Assembly (NCBI RefSeq): GCF_900207575.1
Contig: NZ_OAOQ01000009.1
Location: forward strand, 57,558 to 121,557
Length of the DNA stretch: 64,000 nt
Reading direction: 5' to 3'
Source: Cereibacter ovatus
Lineage (GTDB): Bacteria > Pseudomonadota > Alphaproteobacteria > Rhodobacterales > Rhodobacteraceae
How positions within the stretch are numbered: the first letter of the stretch is position 1; each line of letters opens with the position of its first letter. Below the pieces are notes generated by a model. The model did no database searches and was not told where the DNA came from. It saw only the letters and a program-made list of their open reading frames with translations. Positions 54,760 to 63,589 of this stretch are shown piece after piece. A program made the position numbers and the translations under genes.

Positions 54760-56324
54760 ATGAGGCTTACGATCAGAACGAAGCTTGCCACGGCATTTGG
54801 CGTGGTGTTCCTTATGTCGGGGCTGGCGGTCGCGTTCGCGCTGTTCCATCTGCACCGGCTGGATGCGCGGCTGGATGAGGTGATCGACCAGCATGTTCAG
54901 CAGGTCGTTCTGGCGCAGAAGTTGTCCATCGGACAGTATCGCGTCAAGGCCAATATCCGCGCCCATCTGATCGATCGTGACGCCAATTCCGCGATCGAGA
55001 TCGAGACCAGCGTTCAGGAAGGCCGTATCGTCCAACGTCGCGCGCTGGCCGAATTGCGTGCGGGCCAACAGGATCAGGAAACGGCGGATATCCTGCATAA
55101 TTACAACGATTTGCGCAAGAAGATCCAGAAGGTCAACAACCGCGCCATGATCCTGTCGCTTGGCGGCAAGCCCGATCAGGCAGCCGTCATGCTGCGCGAC
55201 AGTGGATCAAACCAGATGGAAAGCGCGCTTGAGGCGCTGTCCGAGAAACTGGTGGCGCACAAGCTGGATACGCTTGAACAGGTCAAGGCCGCCTCGGATG
55301 CGGATTTCCGTAGCTCGGTGGTGGTCCTTCTGCTGATCGCGGGTCTGGCGGGTCTGATCGGTTCTGTCGCGGCGATCTGGATCACGCTGTCGATCGGACG
55401 TGGGCTGCGGCGGGCCTTGGCGCTGGCGCGTCGGGTGGCGATCTTTCGCGGCCGGCCGAAGTGCAGGGCAATGACGAACTGGCCGAACTTCTGGTCGCCA
55501 GCAACGCCATGCTGATGAAACTGCGCGAGGTTGTGGGCGAGGTGTCGACCACCGCGCGCGACGTGGCCGCGGCCGGGGGCCGGATGGCCTCGGCTTCGGG
55601 GCAGCTCAAGGCCGGGACGGAAGATCAGGCATCGGCCACCGTCGAGGCGTCGGCCGCCGTCGAGCAGATGGTCGGCAACATCACCCAATCCGAAGAAAAT
55701 GCGGCCCAGACCGCGCGGATCGCGGGCGGTTCGGCCGAAGAGGCGCGTCGTTGCGGGCAGGCGGTGGCCGATGCGGTGCAAGCGATGCAGTCCATCGCCG
55801 AACGTATCGGTGTGGTGCGCGAGATCGCGCGCCAGACCGACCTTCTGGCGCTGAACGCGGCGGTCGAGGCGGCCCGCGCGGGCGAACAAGGTCGCGGTTT
55901 CGCGGTGGTTGCCGCCGAAGTGCGGCGCCTGGCCGAGCGGAGTGGCGAGGCGGCGGCCGGGATTTCGGCGCTGTCGGCCGAAACCGCCCGTGCAGCCTCG
56001 GGTGCGGGCGAGATGATCGGCCGGCTGGTGCCCGAGATCGAACGGACATCGGGTCTGGTCAACGGCATCTCGGTTGCCTCGCGTGAACTGTCCGAGGGGG
56101 CGCGTCAGGTGTCGGCTTCGATCCTAGCCCTCGACCGCGTTACCCAGCAGACCGAATCGGCCTCGCGCCAGCTTGACGGCGATGCCGATGAACTGGCCCA
56201 TCGCGCGCGCCAGCTTCTGACCAGCGTCAGCTATTTTCAGATGACGGAACAACAGCCTGCGGCCTCTACAGCGCCGGAAATCCGCGATGACATGCCGCGT
56301 CGCCCTGCATCTCGCGCGGCCTGA
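54760..56324 (+). pseudogene. methyl-accepting chemotaxis protein, frameshifted
   Basis: A transmembrane receptor of about 520 residues split over two frames. The first part (54760-55440) encodes the N-terminal membrane segment, a four-helix-bundle sensor and the second membrane segment up to the start of HAMP (LALARRVA). The second part (from about 55436, reading [18 protein letters not shown]) continues through HAMP and the signalling domain with [31 protein letters not shown] and ends at 56324. The shift at about 55435-55442 is explained by loss of about five bases from GTGGCGGCGGGCGAT. It is either a real mutation or a sequence error. The second frame has no upstream start of its own. Confidence 0.8.
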
Positions 56325-56558
56325 CGGGTGAGCATGCCCGCAGCCCTGGACGTGCCTGCGTCCTGGTTCGTGTTCAAGGCTGCGGTGTCTTCAGGCTGTC
56401 CGGGACATTGCACCCGCTGACCACAGGCGGCCCATGCCCGGGCGGATCAGGCCCTCGGGCTGGAGAGCCCATGCGAAAGCCTGGGCCTGACAGTGGCAAA
56501 CTTTATTTGCCCGCGTGGCGCGGCGGACCATATCCTTGCGAAAGTGTTGCGGGATCGC

Positions 56559-57992
56559 ATGACCTTCGCCGTCGATAACAGCTATGCCCGCGATCTGCCG
56601 GGCTTCTATGTGGAGTGGCAGGCCGCCCGCGCCCCTGCGCCGCGCCTGCTGCGGTTGAACCGTGGGTTGGCCTTTCAGCTTGGCCTTGATCCTGACGGGT
56701 TGGAACGGGACGGGGCGCTTGTGTTCTCGGGTGGGCGGTTGCCCGAAGGCGCCATGCCCATCGCGCAGGCCTATGCCGGTCACCAGTTTGGCGGCTTTTC
56801 CCCGCAACTGGGCGATGGCCGCGCGTTGCTTCTGGGCGAAGTGACCGACCGGGCTGGCCGGCGGCATGACATCCAGCTGAAGGGCTCGGGCCGCACGCCA
56901 TTCTCGCGCGGGGGGGATGGCAAGGCCGCGCTTGGTCCGGTGCTGCGCGAATATCTGATCGGCGAGGCGATGCATGGCCTTGGCATCCCCACCACCCGCG
57001 CGCTGGCGGCGGTCACGACCGGAGAGACGATCCTGCGCCAGGAAGGAGAGCTTCCGGGCGCCATCCTGACCCGCGTCGCAGCCAGTCATATCCGTGTCGG
57101 CACGTTCCAGTTCTTTGCAGCCCGCGGCGATGATGCGAAGGTGCGCCAACTGGCCGATTACGCCATCGCACGCCACTATCCCGAAACCGCTGCCGCCGAT
57201 CAGCCCTATCTGGCGTTTTACGAAGCAGTGGCCGAGGCGCAGGCGGCGTTGATCGCGCGCTGGATGCTGGTGGGGTTCATTCATGGCGTGATGAACACCG
57301 ACAACATGGCGATCTCGGGCGAGACCATCGACTATGGCCCCTGCGCTTTCATGGAAGCCTATGATCCGGCGACAGTCTTTTCCTCGATCGACCATCAGGG
57401 CCGGTATGCCTATGGCAACCAGCCGCTGATTCTGGAATGGAACCTTGCGCGGCTGGCCGAGACGCTTTTGCCGCTGTTCGATGCCGACCCGGATCGGGCG
57501 GTCGCGAAGGCGTCCGAGGTGCTGGATACGGTGGGGGCCCGTTACCGCGGCCACTGGCTGGCGGGAATGCGCGAAAAGCTGGGCCTGTGGCACGATCATG
57601 GTGACGACCTTGCGCTGGCCGGGGATCTGCTGACGCTGATGGCGGCGCAGGGTGCGGACTGGACGCTGACGTTCCGGCGTCTGGCGACCGATGCCGATGC
57701 GGCGCGGGCGCTGTTTCGCGATCCGTCCGCCTTCGACGCATGGTTGCCGCGCTGGCAGGCACGCCGGGCCCCCGATGCGGCGATGCGGATGGCGGCCGCG
57801 AACCCGGCCTGTATCGCGCGGAACCACAAGGTCGAAGAGGCGCTGGCCGCGGCATATCGGGGCGATCTGGCTCCGTTCGACCGGCTGATCGAGGTTCTGG
57901 CCGATCCGTTCACCGAACGCCCGGAGTTCGAGGCCTATACCCTTCCCGCGCCCGCAAGTTTCGGCCGCTATCGCACCTTTTGCGGAACCTGA
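56559..57992 (+). CDS. selO: protein adenylyltransferase SelO (YdiU/UPF0061)
   Basis: A 477-residue pseudokinase-fold protein that AMPylates target proteins. Family markers are [43 protein letters not shown] with the ATP-site residues, [26 protein letters not shown] and the C-terminal FCGT, whose Cys takes the place of the selenocysteine of animal homologues. ATG 56559 was chosen over 56493, because the protein then begins [14 protein letters not shown] as relatives do. It is followed at three bases by kbl. Confidence 0.92.
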   Translation: MTFAVDNSYARDLPGFYVEWQAARAPAPRLLRLNRGLAFQLGLDPDGLERDGALVFSGGRLPEGAMPIAQAYAGHQFGGFSPQLGDGRALLLGEVTDRAGRRHDIQLKGSGRTPFSRGGDGKAALGPVLREYLIGEAMHGLGIPTTRALAAVTTGETILRQEGELPGAILTRVAASHIRVGTFQFFAARGDDAKVRQLADYAIARHYPETAAADQPYLAFYEAVAEAQAALIARWMLVGFIHGVMNTDNMAISGETIDYGPCAFMEAYDPATVFSSIDHQGRYAYGNQPLILEWNLARLAETLLPLFDADPDRAVAKASEVLDTVGARYRGHWLAGMREKLGLWHDHGDDLALAGDLLTLMAAQGADWTLTFRRLATDADAARALFRDPSAFDAWLPRWQARRAPDAAMRMAAANPACIARNHKVEEALAAAYRGDLAPFDRLIEVLADPFTERPEFEAYTLPAPASFGRYRTFCGT

Positions 57993-57994
57993 CC

Positions 57995-59188
57995 ATGACC
58001 GGACGCGCCGCCTTTCTGGATCATCTGCGCGGCGAGCTTGCCGGGATCGACGCCGAGGGCCTGACCAAGCGCGAACGTCTGATCCGGTCGCCGCAGGGCG
58101 CGCATGTCCGGATCGGCGGGCGCGATGTGCTGAACCTTTGCGCCAACAACTACCTTGGGCTGGCAAACCACCCGCGGCTGATCGAGGCGGCGACGCAGGC
58201 GATGGCCGATCACGGCTATGGCATGGCCTCGGTTCGTTTCATCTGCGGCACGCAAGACCTGCATCGCGCGCTGGAAACCCGCCTTGCCCGCTATCTGGGC
58301 ACGGATGATGCGATCCTGTTTGCCGCCTGTTTCGACGCCAACGGCGCCCTGTTCGAGCCGCTTCTCGGCCCCGAGGATGCGGTGATTTCGGATGCGCTGA
58401 ACCATGCCAGCATCATCGACGGCATCCGGCTGTCGAAGACGCGGCGCTATCGCTATGCCAATTGCGACATGGCCGATCTTCAGGCGCAGCTGGCCGCCGC
58501 CCGGGCAGATGGCGCGCGGCATGTCCTGATCGCGACCGATGGCGTCTTTTCCATGGACGGAACCCTTGCGCGTCTGCCCGAGATCGTCGCGCTGGCGGAC
58601 CGCTTCGGTGCGCTGGTGATGGTGGATGACTGCCACGCCACCGGCTTCATGGGGCCGGGGGGGCGGGGGACGCCTGCGCATTTCGGCCTGCGGGTGGATA
58701 TTCTGACCGGCACGCTGGGCAAGGCGCTGGGCGGCGCGCTGGGGGGCTATGTCGCGGGGCCGCAGCCGGTGGTGGATCTGCTGCGCCAGCGGGCGCGGCC
58801 CTATCTGTTTTCCAACGCGCTGCCGCCGGCGGTGGTGGCTGCGGGGATCGCCGCGCTGGATCTGGTCGAGGTGGCTGACGATCTGCGGGCGCGGCTGTTC
58901 GACAATGCGGCGTTCTGGCGGCAGGGGCTGGCGGCGGCGGGGTTTCATCTGCTGCCGGGCGAACACCCGATCGTGCCGGTGATGCTGGGCGATGCAGGGC
59001 GTGCGCAGGCGATGGCCTCGGCGCTTTTTGACCGGGGGGTGCATGTCTCGGGGTTTTTCTTCCCGGTGGTGCCGAAGGGGCAGGCGCGCATCCGCACGCA
59101 GATGACGGCGGCGCTGACGCGGGCGGATCTGGAATTCGCGCTGGCGGCCTTCCGCGAAGCCGGGCGCGCAGTGGGGGTGATCGGATGA
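57995..59188 (+). CDS. kbl: 2-amino-3-ketobutyrate CoA ligase (glycine C-acetyltransferase)
   Basis: A 397-residue PLP enzyme of the alpha-oxoamine synthase family that splits 2-amino-3-ketobutyrate with CoA to glycine and acetyl-CoA. Conserved stretches are [49 protein letters not shown] and the PLP lysine in [14 protein letters not shown]. Its stop overlaps the tdh start (ATGA), forming the threonine-degradation operon. Confidence 0.96.
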   Translation: MTGRAAFLDHLRGELAGIDAEGLTKRERLIRSPQGAHVRIGGRDVLNLCANNYLGLANHPRLIEAATQAMADHGYGMASVRFICGTQDLHRALETRLARYLGTDDAILFAACFDANGALFEPLLGPEDAVISDALNHASIIDGIRLSKTRRYRYANCDMADLQAQLAAARADGARHVLIATDGVFSMDGTLARLPEIVALADRFGALVMVDDCHATGFMGPGGRGTPAHFGLRVDILTGTLGKALGGALGGYVAGPQPVVDLLRQRARPYLFSNALPPAVVAAGIAALDLVEVADDLRARLFDNAAFWRQGLAAAGFHLLPGEHPIVPVMLGDAGRAQAMASALFDRGVHVSGFFFPVVPKGQARIRTQMTAALTRADLEFALAAFREAGRAVGVIG

Positions 59189-60210
59189 GGGCATTGGTCA
59201 AGGCAAAGCCAGAGCCGGGACTGTGGATGGAGGAACGCCCGGTGCCGGTGATCGGCCCGGACGAGGTGTTGATCCGGGTGCGCAAGACCGGGATCTGCGG
59301 CACCGATGTCCATATCTGGAACTGGGACGACTGGGCGGCAAAGACTGTGCCGGTGCCTTTGGTGACGGGGCACGAATTCGCCGGCGAGATCGTCGAGGTC
59401 GGCCGCGACGTCGAGGATCTGGCGGTCGGCCAGCGATGTTCGGGCGAGGGGCATCTGATCGGCCATCATTCGCGACAGGTGCGGGCAGGGCGGTTCCATC
59501 TTGATCCCGAAACGCGGGGCATCGGGGTGAATGTGGCGGGCGCCTTTGCCGACTACCTGCGGCTGCCGGCCTTCAATGTGGTGCCCTTGCCCGACAGTAT
59601 CGATGACGAGATCGGCGCCATCCTCGATCCGCTGGGCAATGCCGTTCATACCGCGCTGAGTTTCGATCTGGTGGGCGAGGATGTGCTGGTCACCGGCGCG
59701 GGCCCGATCGGGATCATGGCGGCGGCGGTCGCGCGGCATGTCGGCGCCCGCCATGTCGTCATCACCGATGTGAACCCGGCCCGGCTGGCGCTTGCGGCCG
59801 AGGTGGCCGATGTGGTGCCGGTGAATGTTGCATCGGAAGATCTGCATCAGGTGATGGACCGGCTGAAGATCGTGCAGGGCTTCGATGTCGGCATGGAGAT
59901 GTCGGGCGCGCCCGCAGGCTTCGATCAGATGGTGGGTGCCATGGTGATGGGCGGGCGGATCGCCATGCTGGGCATCCCGCCCGGCCGCAGCCCCGTGGAC
60001 TGGAGCCGGATCGTCTTCAAGGCGTTGACCATCAAGGGCGTCTATGGCCGCGAGATCTTCGAGACATGGTACAAGATGATCGCGATGCTGGAAAACGGGC
60101 TGAACATCCGCCGCGTCATCACCCACCGTTTTCCGGTCGCGCGGTTTGCCGAAGGGTTCGCCGCGATGCGCGAAGGCTCGAGCGGGAAGGTGGTGCTGGA
60201 CTGGGGCTGA
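59185..60210 (+). CDS. tdh: L-threonine 3-dehydrogenase
   Basis: A 341-residue zinc-dependent medium-chain dehydrogenase that oxidises threonine to 2-amino-3-ketobutyrate for Kbl. It has [16 protein letters not shown] with the catalytic zinc Cys, the [12 protein letters not shown]is/Glu site and the NAD motif [13 protein letters not shown]. The structural-zinc region of other family members has few cysteines here. ATG 59185 is coupled to kbl. Confidence 0.96.
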   Translation: MRALVKAKPEPGLWMEERPVPVIGPDEVLIRVRKTGICGTDVHIWNWDDWAAKTVPVPLVTGHEFAGEIVEVGRDVEDLAVGQRCSGEGHLIGHHSRQVRAGRFHLDPETRGIGVNVAGAFADYLRLPAFNVVPLPDSIDDEIGAILDPLGNAVHTALSFDLVGEDVLVTGAGPIGIMAAAVARHVGARHVVITDVNPARLALAAEVADVVPVNVASEDLHQVMDRLKIVQGFDVGMEMSGAPAGFDQMVGAMVMGGRIAMLGIPPGRSPVDWSRIVFKALTIKGVYGREIFETWYKMIAMLENGLNIRRVITHRFPVARFAEGFAAMREGSSGKVVLDWG

Positions 60211-60329
60211 CCCGCCGCGCCGGCCTGCTGGCAGTTGCCCGGCGGGTCGCTGGCGGGGAAGGACTGGTCGGCTTCTTCGGTAACCTCGTCCCAGCCGGCG
60301 GGCGGGTCGCGCAGGGTGATCCTCTCCAT
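60042..60329 (-). CDS. possible small protein with a SFPASDPP motif
   Basis: A frame with an N-terminus (from M at 60329) containing [15 protein letters not shown]. From general knowledge, SFPASDPP is the hallmark of a group of short, unannotated proteobacterial proteins. Here the frame does not stop soon after the motif as those proteins do. It runs on across the end of tdh on the opposite strand (169 bases of overlap), and there is no good ribosome binding site. It is probably a remnant that has lost its stop or start. It lies next to a decayed catalase gene. Confidence 0.3.
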   Translation of the reverse strand: MERITLRDPPAGWDEVTEEADQSFPASDPPGNCQQAGAAGQPQSSTTFPLEPSRIAANPSANRATGKRWVMTRRMFSPFSSIAIILYHVSKISRP

Positions 60330-61342
60330 GGTTGATGGGGCGCGGACGGGGAATTTTCTCGGCAGGATGAACGAGGGGATTCCGATGAAACGCTGATCGC
60401 GTCTGGTGCGGGAGCTGCGACGGAAGCGCATGGAGCCAGTCGTTCAGTGCCAGCAATATGTGGCGCCGGATGGCCACCCCGTCAGCACAGTGGAACGTGG
60501 GTCCGTCGGCCCGGTCTTCATAGCCTCGACCGTTGTCCGCTTGGGGTTCGTCGGGAAAACGATCCGTTTTCCGATCCTCCTCACTGCCGAGTGTCCGGCT
60601 CGGTCGCGCGGGCGATGCGTGAGGGCATCGAAGTGCAGCTCTGACGGCAAACGTGGTCGTGGCGCTGCCGTGATGACCCGGTGCCATAGTGCTTCCTTCA
60701 ATCCCGGCGAAAGAAGCGCACCATCAAGCCGTTGGGTAAAAAATTTTTCCAGCATTGTCCGGCTGCATTCGAACAGGCCACGAACGCCAAAGTCACGGGT
60801 ATGGGTCACCCGTTCGGGGGTGCGTTCATGGTCAAAGCGGAAGATTTTTTCGTGAAGTGCGGAGTCTCCCAGCGCGGTTCGCACTGGCGCGCCGATCCGC
60901 ACCGAGTTCTGGGTGTCAGCGATGGTGACGCCTTGTGCCGTGGTCAGGCGCGCTTCGGCTTCGCCTGCGTGCTGCTGGATCTCTGGTGGTCGAGATCAGG
61001 GCGTCGAAGTGTCCAGGGCGGTCGGGTTGTCGGTCATCGGGTTCTCCTTGAGCAGCGGCCGGGGCAGGGTGCGTGTGGCCATGGCATGGGGCGGGGGAGG
61101 GCAATTTGAACCCGGACACGAAAAGCGCCGCATCGCCGGGCAAGGGCGGGCGCCGACAGCAACCGGCCGGGCCGGGGCCGTGCACCCATCGGCGGTGGGT
61201 GGCCACGGGCCGGGGCGGGGTCATCATGCGATCGTTCCGCGGGACGAGGGCTGTGCCTGTGGGAACCGGCCCGTCGCCGGAATGTTCCGGGCTTTCCTGT
61301 CGCTGTCCCTGCGTTATGCTGGGCCATTGCCAAGAGGTGCGG
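60211..61342. other. decayed intergenic region
   Basis: 1132 bases without an intact gene. The left end contains the SFPASDPP remnant, 60768-61037 a catalase N-terminal stub, and the remainder only short frames of mixed composition. A run of six A followed by six T (about 60739-60750) is unusual for this genome. It looks like a former stress-response region after deletion. Confidence 0.5.
60768..61037 (-). pseudogene. catalase (KatE-type) N-terminal remnant
   Basis: An intact start remains: AAGGAGA (61043-61049) before ATG at 61037. An in-frame TGA follows at codon 14. The same frame then reads LTTAQGVTIADTQNSV and EKIFRFDHERTPERVTHTRD, which match the start of monofunctional catalases (usual pattern LTTNQG..QNS, EKI.HFDHERIPERVVHARG). 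Similarity stops after GVRGLFE, about 90 codons in, so the heme-binding body is absent. The frame stays open further but does not resemble catalase. Clear pseudogene. Confidence 0.75.
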
Positions 61343-61993
61343 ATGACGCCCGAGTTCCTTGCCCGTGATGCGGCGCTGGTCGCGGTCGATCTGCTGGGCG
61401 CGTATCTTACGGTGCGCGGGGCGGGCGGCCGCATCGTCGAGACCGAGGCCTACGCGCCCGACGATCCTGCCTCGCACAGTTTTCGCGGTCCGGGGGCGCG
61501 CAACGCCACGATGTTCGGGCAGCCCGGGCGCGCCTATGTCTATCTGTCCTACGGCATCCATCTGTGTCTGAATGTGGTCTGTGCGCCGGGCCATGCCGTC
61601 CTGATCCGCGCGATCGAGCCGACGAAGGGTCTGGATCTGATGGCCGCACGGCGCGGGACGCACGATCCGCGAAAGCTGTGTTCGGGGCCGGGGCGGATCG
61701 GTCAGGCGCTGGGGCTGACGCTGGCCGATGACGGCGCGGTGTTCGGGCAGGGCGGTTTCGATCTGCTGCCGGGCCCGGCGCCAGCGGCGATCCTGACCGG
61801 GCCGCGGATCGGCATCAGCCGTGCGGCGGCGGTGCCGTGGCGGTTTGGCGTCGAAGGCTCGGCCTGTCTCAGCCGGCGGTTCCAACTGGCGGAACATTCT
61901 GCGGCTGGCGGGCCTGGCGCTTTGGGCCGCGCGACCTTGGAGAAGCGACCGGGCGGCGCATCCGCCCGCCACGAAGGAGGAGGAGAGGAATGA
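61343..61993 (+). CDS. DNA-3-methyladenine glycosylase (AAG/Mpg family)
   Basis: A 216-residue base-excision enzyme of the AAG/Mpg family. Features are LARDLLG-like AVDLLGAYL, IVETEAYAPDDPASHSFRGPGARNATMFG with the catalytic Glu, the YVYLSYGIHLCLNVV loop and the C-terminal GPRIGIS. It removes alkylated purines. ATG 61343 follows GAGGTG. About 35 extra, low-complexity residues after the normal end (SRRF) lead into an ATGA overlap with the next small gene. Confidence 0.92.
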   Translation: MTPEFLARDAALVAVDLLGAYLTVRGAGGRIVETEAYAPDDPASHSFRGPGARNATMFGQPGRAYVYLSYGIHLCLNVVCAPGHAVLIRAIEPTKGLDLMAARRGTHDPRKLCSGPGRIGQALGLTLADDGAVFGQGGFDLLPGPAPAAILTGPRIGISRAAAVPWRFGVEGSACLSRRFQLAEHSAAGGPGALGRATLEKRPGGASARHEGGGEE

Positions 61994-62160
61994 AAGACGA
62001 TCACCTTGCACCTCGGACCGATGCGGGGCCGAACGATCCCCCGGAACCGCATCCGATGCCCGATCCCTATCCCGACCCGATGCCCGACCCCGAGCCGATC
62101 CCGCCGGGCGACCCCGATCTGCCCGATCCGGGCGAGCAGACGCCGCCGATCTATTCCTGA
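61990..62160 (+). CDS. 56-residue Pro/Asp-rich microprotein
   Basis: A short hydrophilic protein with Pro-Asp repeats (PMPDP, PDPMPDPEP) and only a few hydrophobic residues. It is probably disordered. A very strong site AAGGAGGAGGAG precedes the ATG, and the start overlaps the glycosylase stop (ATGA), so translation is likely. The product may be an accessory or structural peptide; no family is known to me. Confidence 0.6.
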   Translation: MKDDHLAPRTDAGPNDPPEPHPMPDPYPDPMPDPEPIPPGDPDLPDPGEQTPPIYS

Positions 62161-62339
62161 CAAGGGGGGGCGCCCGGCCCCCCGAAGGCGGTTCAGCCCG
62201 TGCTGCCGGGCTTGTCGGTTGCCTCAGATGACAGGCCCGCGCTGCCAGCATTCGGCGACGGGGATGCGCCAAAGGCAGGCCCGCCCGAGCCGCTGGCGCT
62301 GGCCGCAGAGGGCGGCCCCGCAGATCCGCCGCCTTGCCG

Positions 62340-62892
62340 TCACACGCGATCCGAGTGCGCCGCCACCGCGTCACGCCATGCGCCTGCGCGGCCATGGGCA
62401 TCGCCGCGCAGGCGTCCGGTCCGGTCGGACAGGTGATCATGGCCAAGGTCGGTGGCACGGTCGCGTGTGGCGTCCAGCGCGCCGGACACCTTGTCGCCCG
62501 CAGCCGTCGCCCGTGTGGCCGGCGCGGTCTGCCGCATCGCTGGCGGCGTGGCGCAGCTTTCCCGCCACGCCGTCGCGCGGGGCATGGCTGGCGCCAAGGT
62601 CGTCTTCGTCGTCATGGGCATAGGCGCTGGCGTGGGCCTGCCCCGAGAAGGACGACGATCCGCCAAGGGCAAGCCACGCCAGCCCGATCATTCCCAAGGC
62701 CAGCGGATTGTCACGCACCTGCCGGCCGGCCGTATCCATCACGCCGCGCATGTCCTGCACGCCGACGAACTGCGAGATGTCGTCGACGATCTGGCCGACC
62801 GACATCCGGTCCTTCCGCGCGTCAAAGGTGCTTTCCACCCGGGCGCGGTTCTCTTCCACGTCATGTTCGATATGGATGGGGGATTGGCCCAT
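62340..62892 (-). pseudogene. DUF3618-like protein, frameshifted near 62510
   Basis: The first frame (from ATG 62892) encodes MGQSPIHIEHDVEENRARVE, a helical region with a hydrophobic segment (PLALGMIGLAWLALGG) and an Ala-rich tail. Around 62490-62530 the coding pattern moves by one base into the next frame, which continues as ATAAGDKVSGALDATRDRATDLG with strong G/C third positions to a stop at 62340. The first frame alone gives 151 residues and ends with an improbable Arg/His-rich tail. Such proteins lie with holin-X-like genes. A one-base indel, or a sequence error, is the simplest cause. Confidence 0.6.
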
Positions 62893-63272
62893 CAGATCTG
62901 CTCTCTTGCAAGCCGCGCGTCGCGGCTGGTCTGTTCGCTGGTGCGTTCGGGCACCAGGCTGGCGGCGCCTATGTCCTTGCGGCCGCGTGCGATCACGCCG
63001 CCGCCGATCAGCGCCAGCGCCGTGCCCAGGATCAACGGGGCCCAGGCCGGGCCGACCCAATGCGCCAGCTGCATCACCAGCGCCACCAGCAGCAGGACCG
63101 CGCCCGTCGCGATCCGTTCGGCGCCGCTGGCAAGGCTGCGCCCGGCTTCGGCGATCTCTGCCCGGGCAAGCTGGCCTTCGGCCCGCACAAGGCCCGTCAG
63201 GTCGCGGGCAAGATCTCCCAGAAGCTCGACAATCGAGTGGTCCTCGGCAAGGCTGCGCTTAGGGCTGTCCAT
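62892..63272 (-). CDS. phage holin superfamily III/DUF1469-like membrane protein
   Basis: A 126-residue protein. The N-terminal amphipathic helix (SIVELLGDLARDLTGLVRAEGQLARAEIAE, residues about 14-43) precedes two membrane segments (about 57-75 and 78-96). This is the layout of the Actinobacterial holin-X/YqjE-like family, found with DUF3618 and small stress proteins; lytic function is not implied. ATG 63272 follows GGGAAG. It overlaps the next gene by an ATGA junction at 62892. Confidence 0.8.
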   Translation of the reverse strand: MDSPKRSLAEDHSIVELLGDLARDLTGLVRAEGQLARAEIAEAGRSLASGAERIATGAVLLLVALVMQLAHWVGPAWAPLILGTALALIGGGVIARGRKDIGAASLVPERTSEQTSRDARLAREQI

Positions 63273-63582
63273 GTTTGCTTCCCGCCTTGCCAAGCTGGGT
63301 CAGGGCGGTCTGGCCGTCTGATCCGGTCTTGCTGGCGCCGAGGCGCGTCGGCGGGACGGTTGTGGCATCGCGTCCCTCTGGTGTCTGGCTGGCGGCGGTC
63401 GGCGCTGCCGCAGACGGCACGGACTCCGGAACCGGGGCAAAGCCCGCATCGCGGCCCCCGGCCGAAGGGCTTCGGCTGGCGGTGATCGCATCCCGGCGTG
63501 GCCGATCGTCAGCCGGGCCGAAATCGTGGGCGTCATCGTCGCGATGCTGGTGGCGGCGGTTGCCCGCTTCCGAAGACGTCAA
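63259..63582 (-). CDS. hydrophilic protein of unknown function, probably 5'-truncated
   Basis: An up to 107-residue frame of charged and Pro/Ser-rich sequence, with no recognised domain. Its TAA stop lies 14 bases inside the holin-like gene, a natural coupling that supports its reality. The 5' end is doubtful: the first candidate start, TTG at 63582, lies next to the edge of the IS3-type element, and the frame continues open into it. The original start was probably lost or displaced when the element inserted. Confidence 0.5.
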   Translation of the reverse strand: MTSSEAGNRRHQHRDDDAHDFGPADDRPRRDAITASRSPSAGGRDAGFAPVPESVPSAAAPTAASQTPEGRDATTVPPTRLGASKTGSDGQTALTQLGKAGSKHGQP

Positions 63583-63589
63583 GAACCTG

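Noticed and set aside
55461..56324. Second half of the chemotaxis receptor as an independent gene
   Set aside because: It begins in the middle of HAMP without a ribosome binding site, so it is treated as the continuation of the frameshifted gene.
60444..60767. Continuation of the catalase frame as more catalase
   Set aside because: The frame is open, but none of the heme-pocket or NADPH-site motifs appear after GVRGLFE, in any of the three minus-strand frames.
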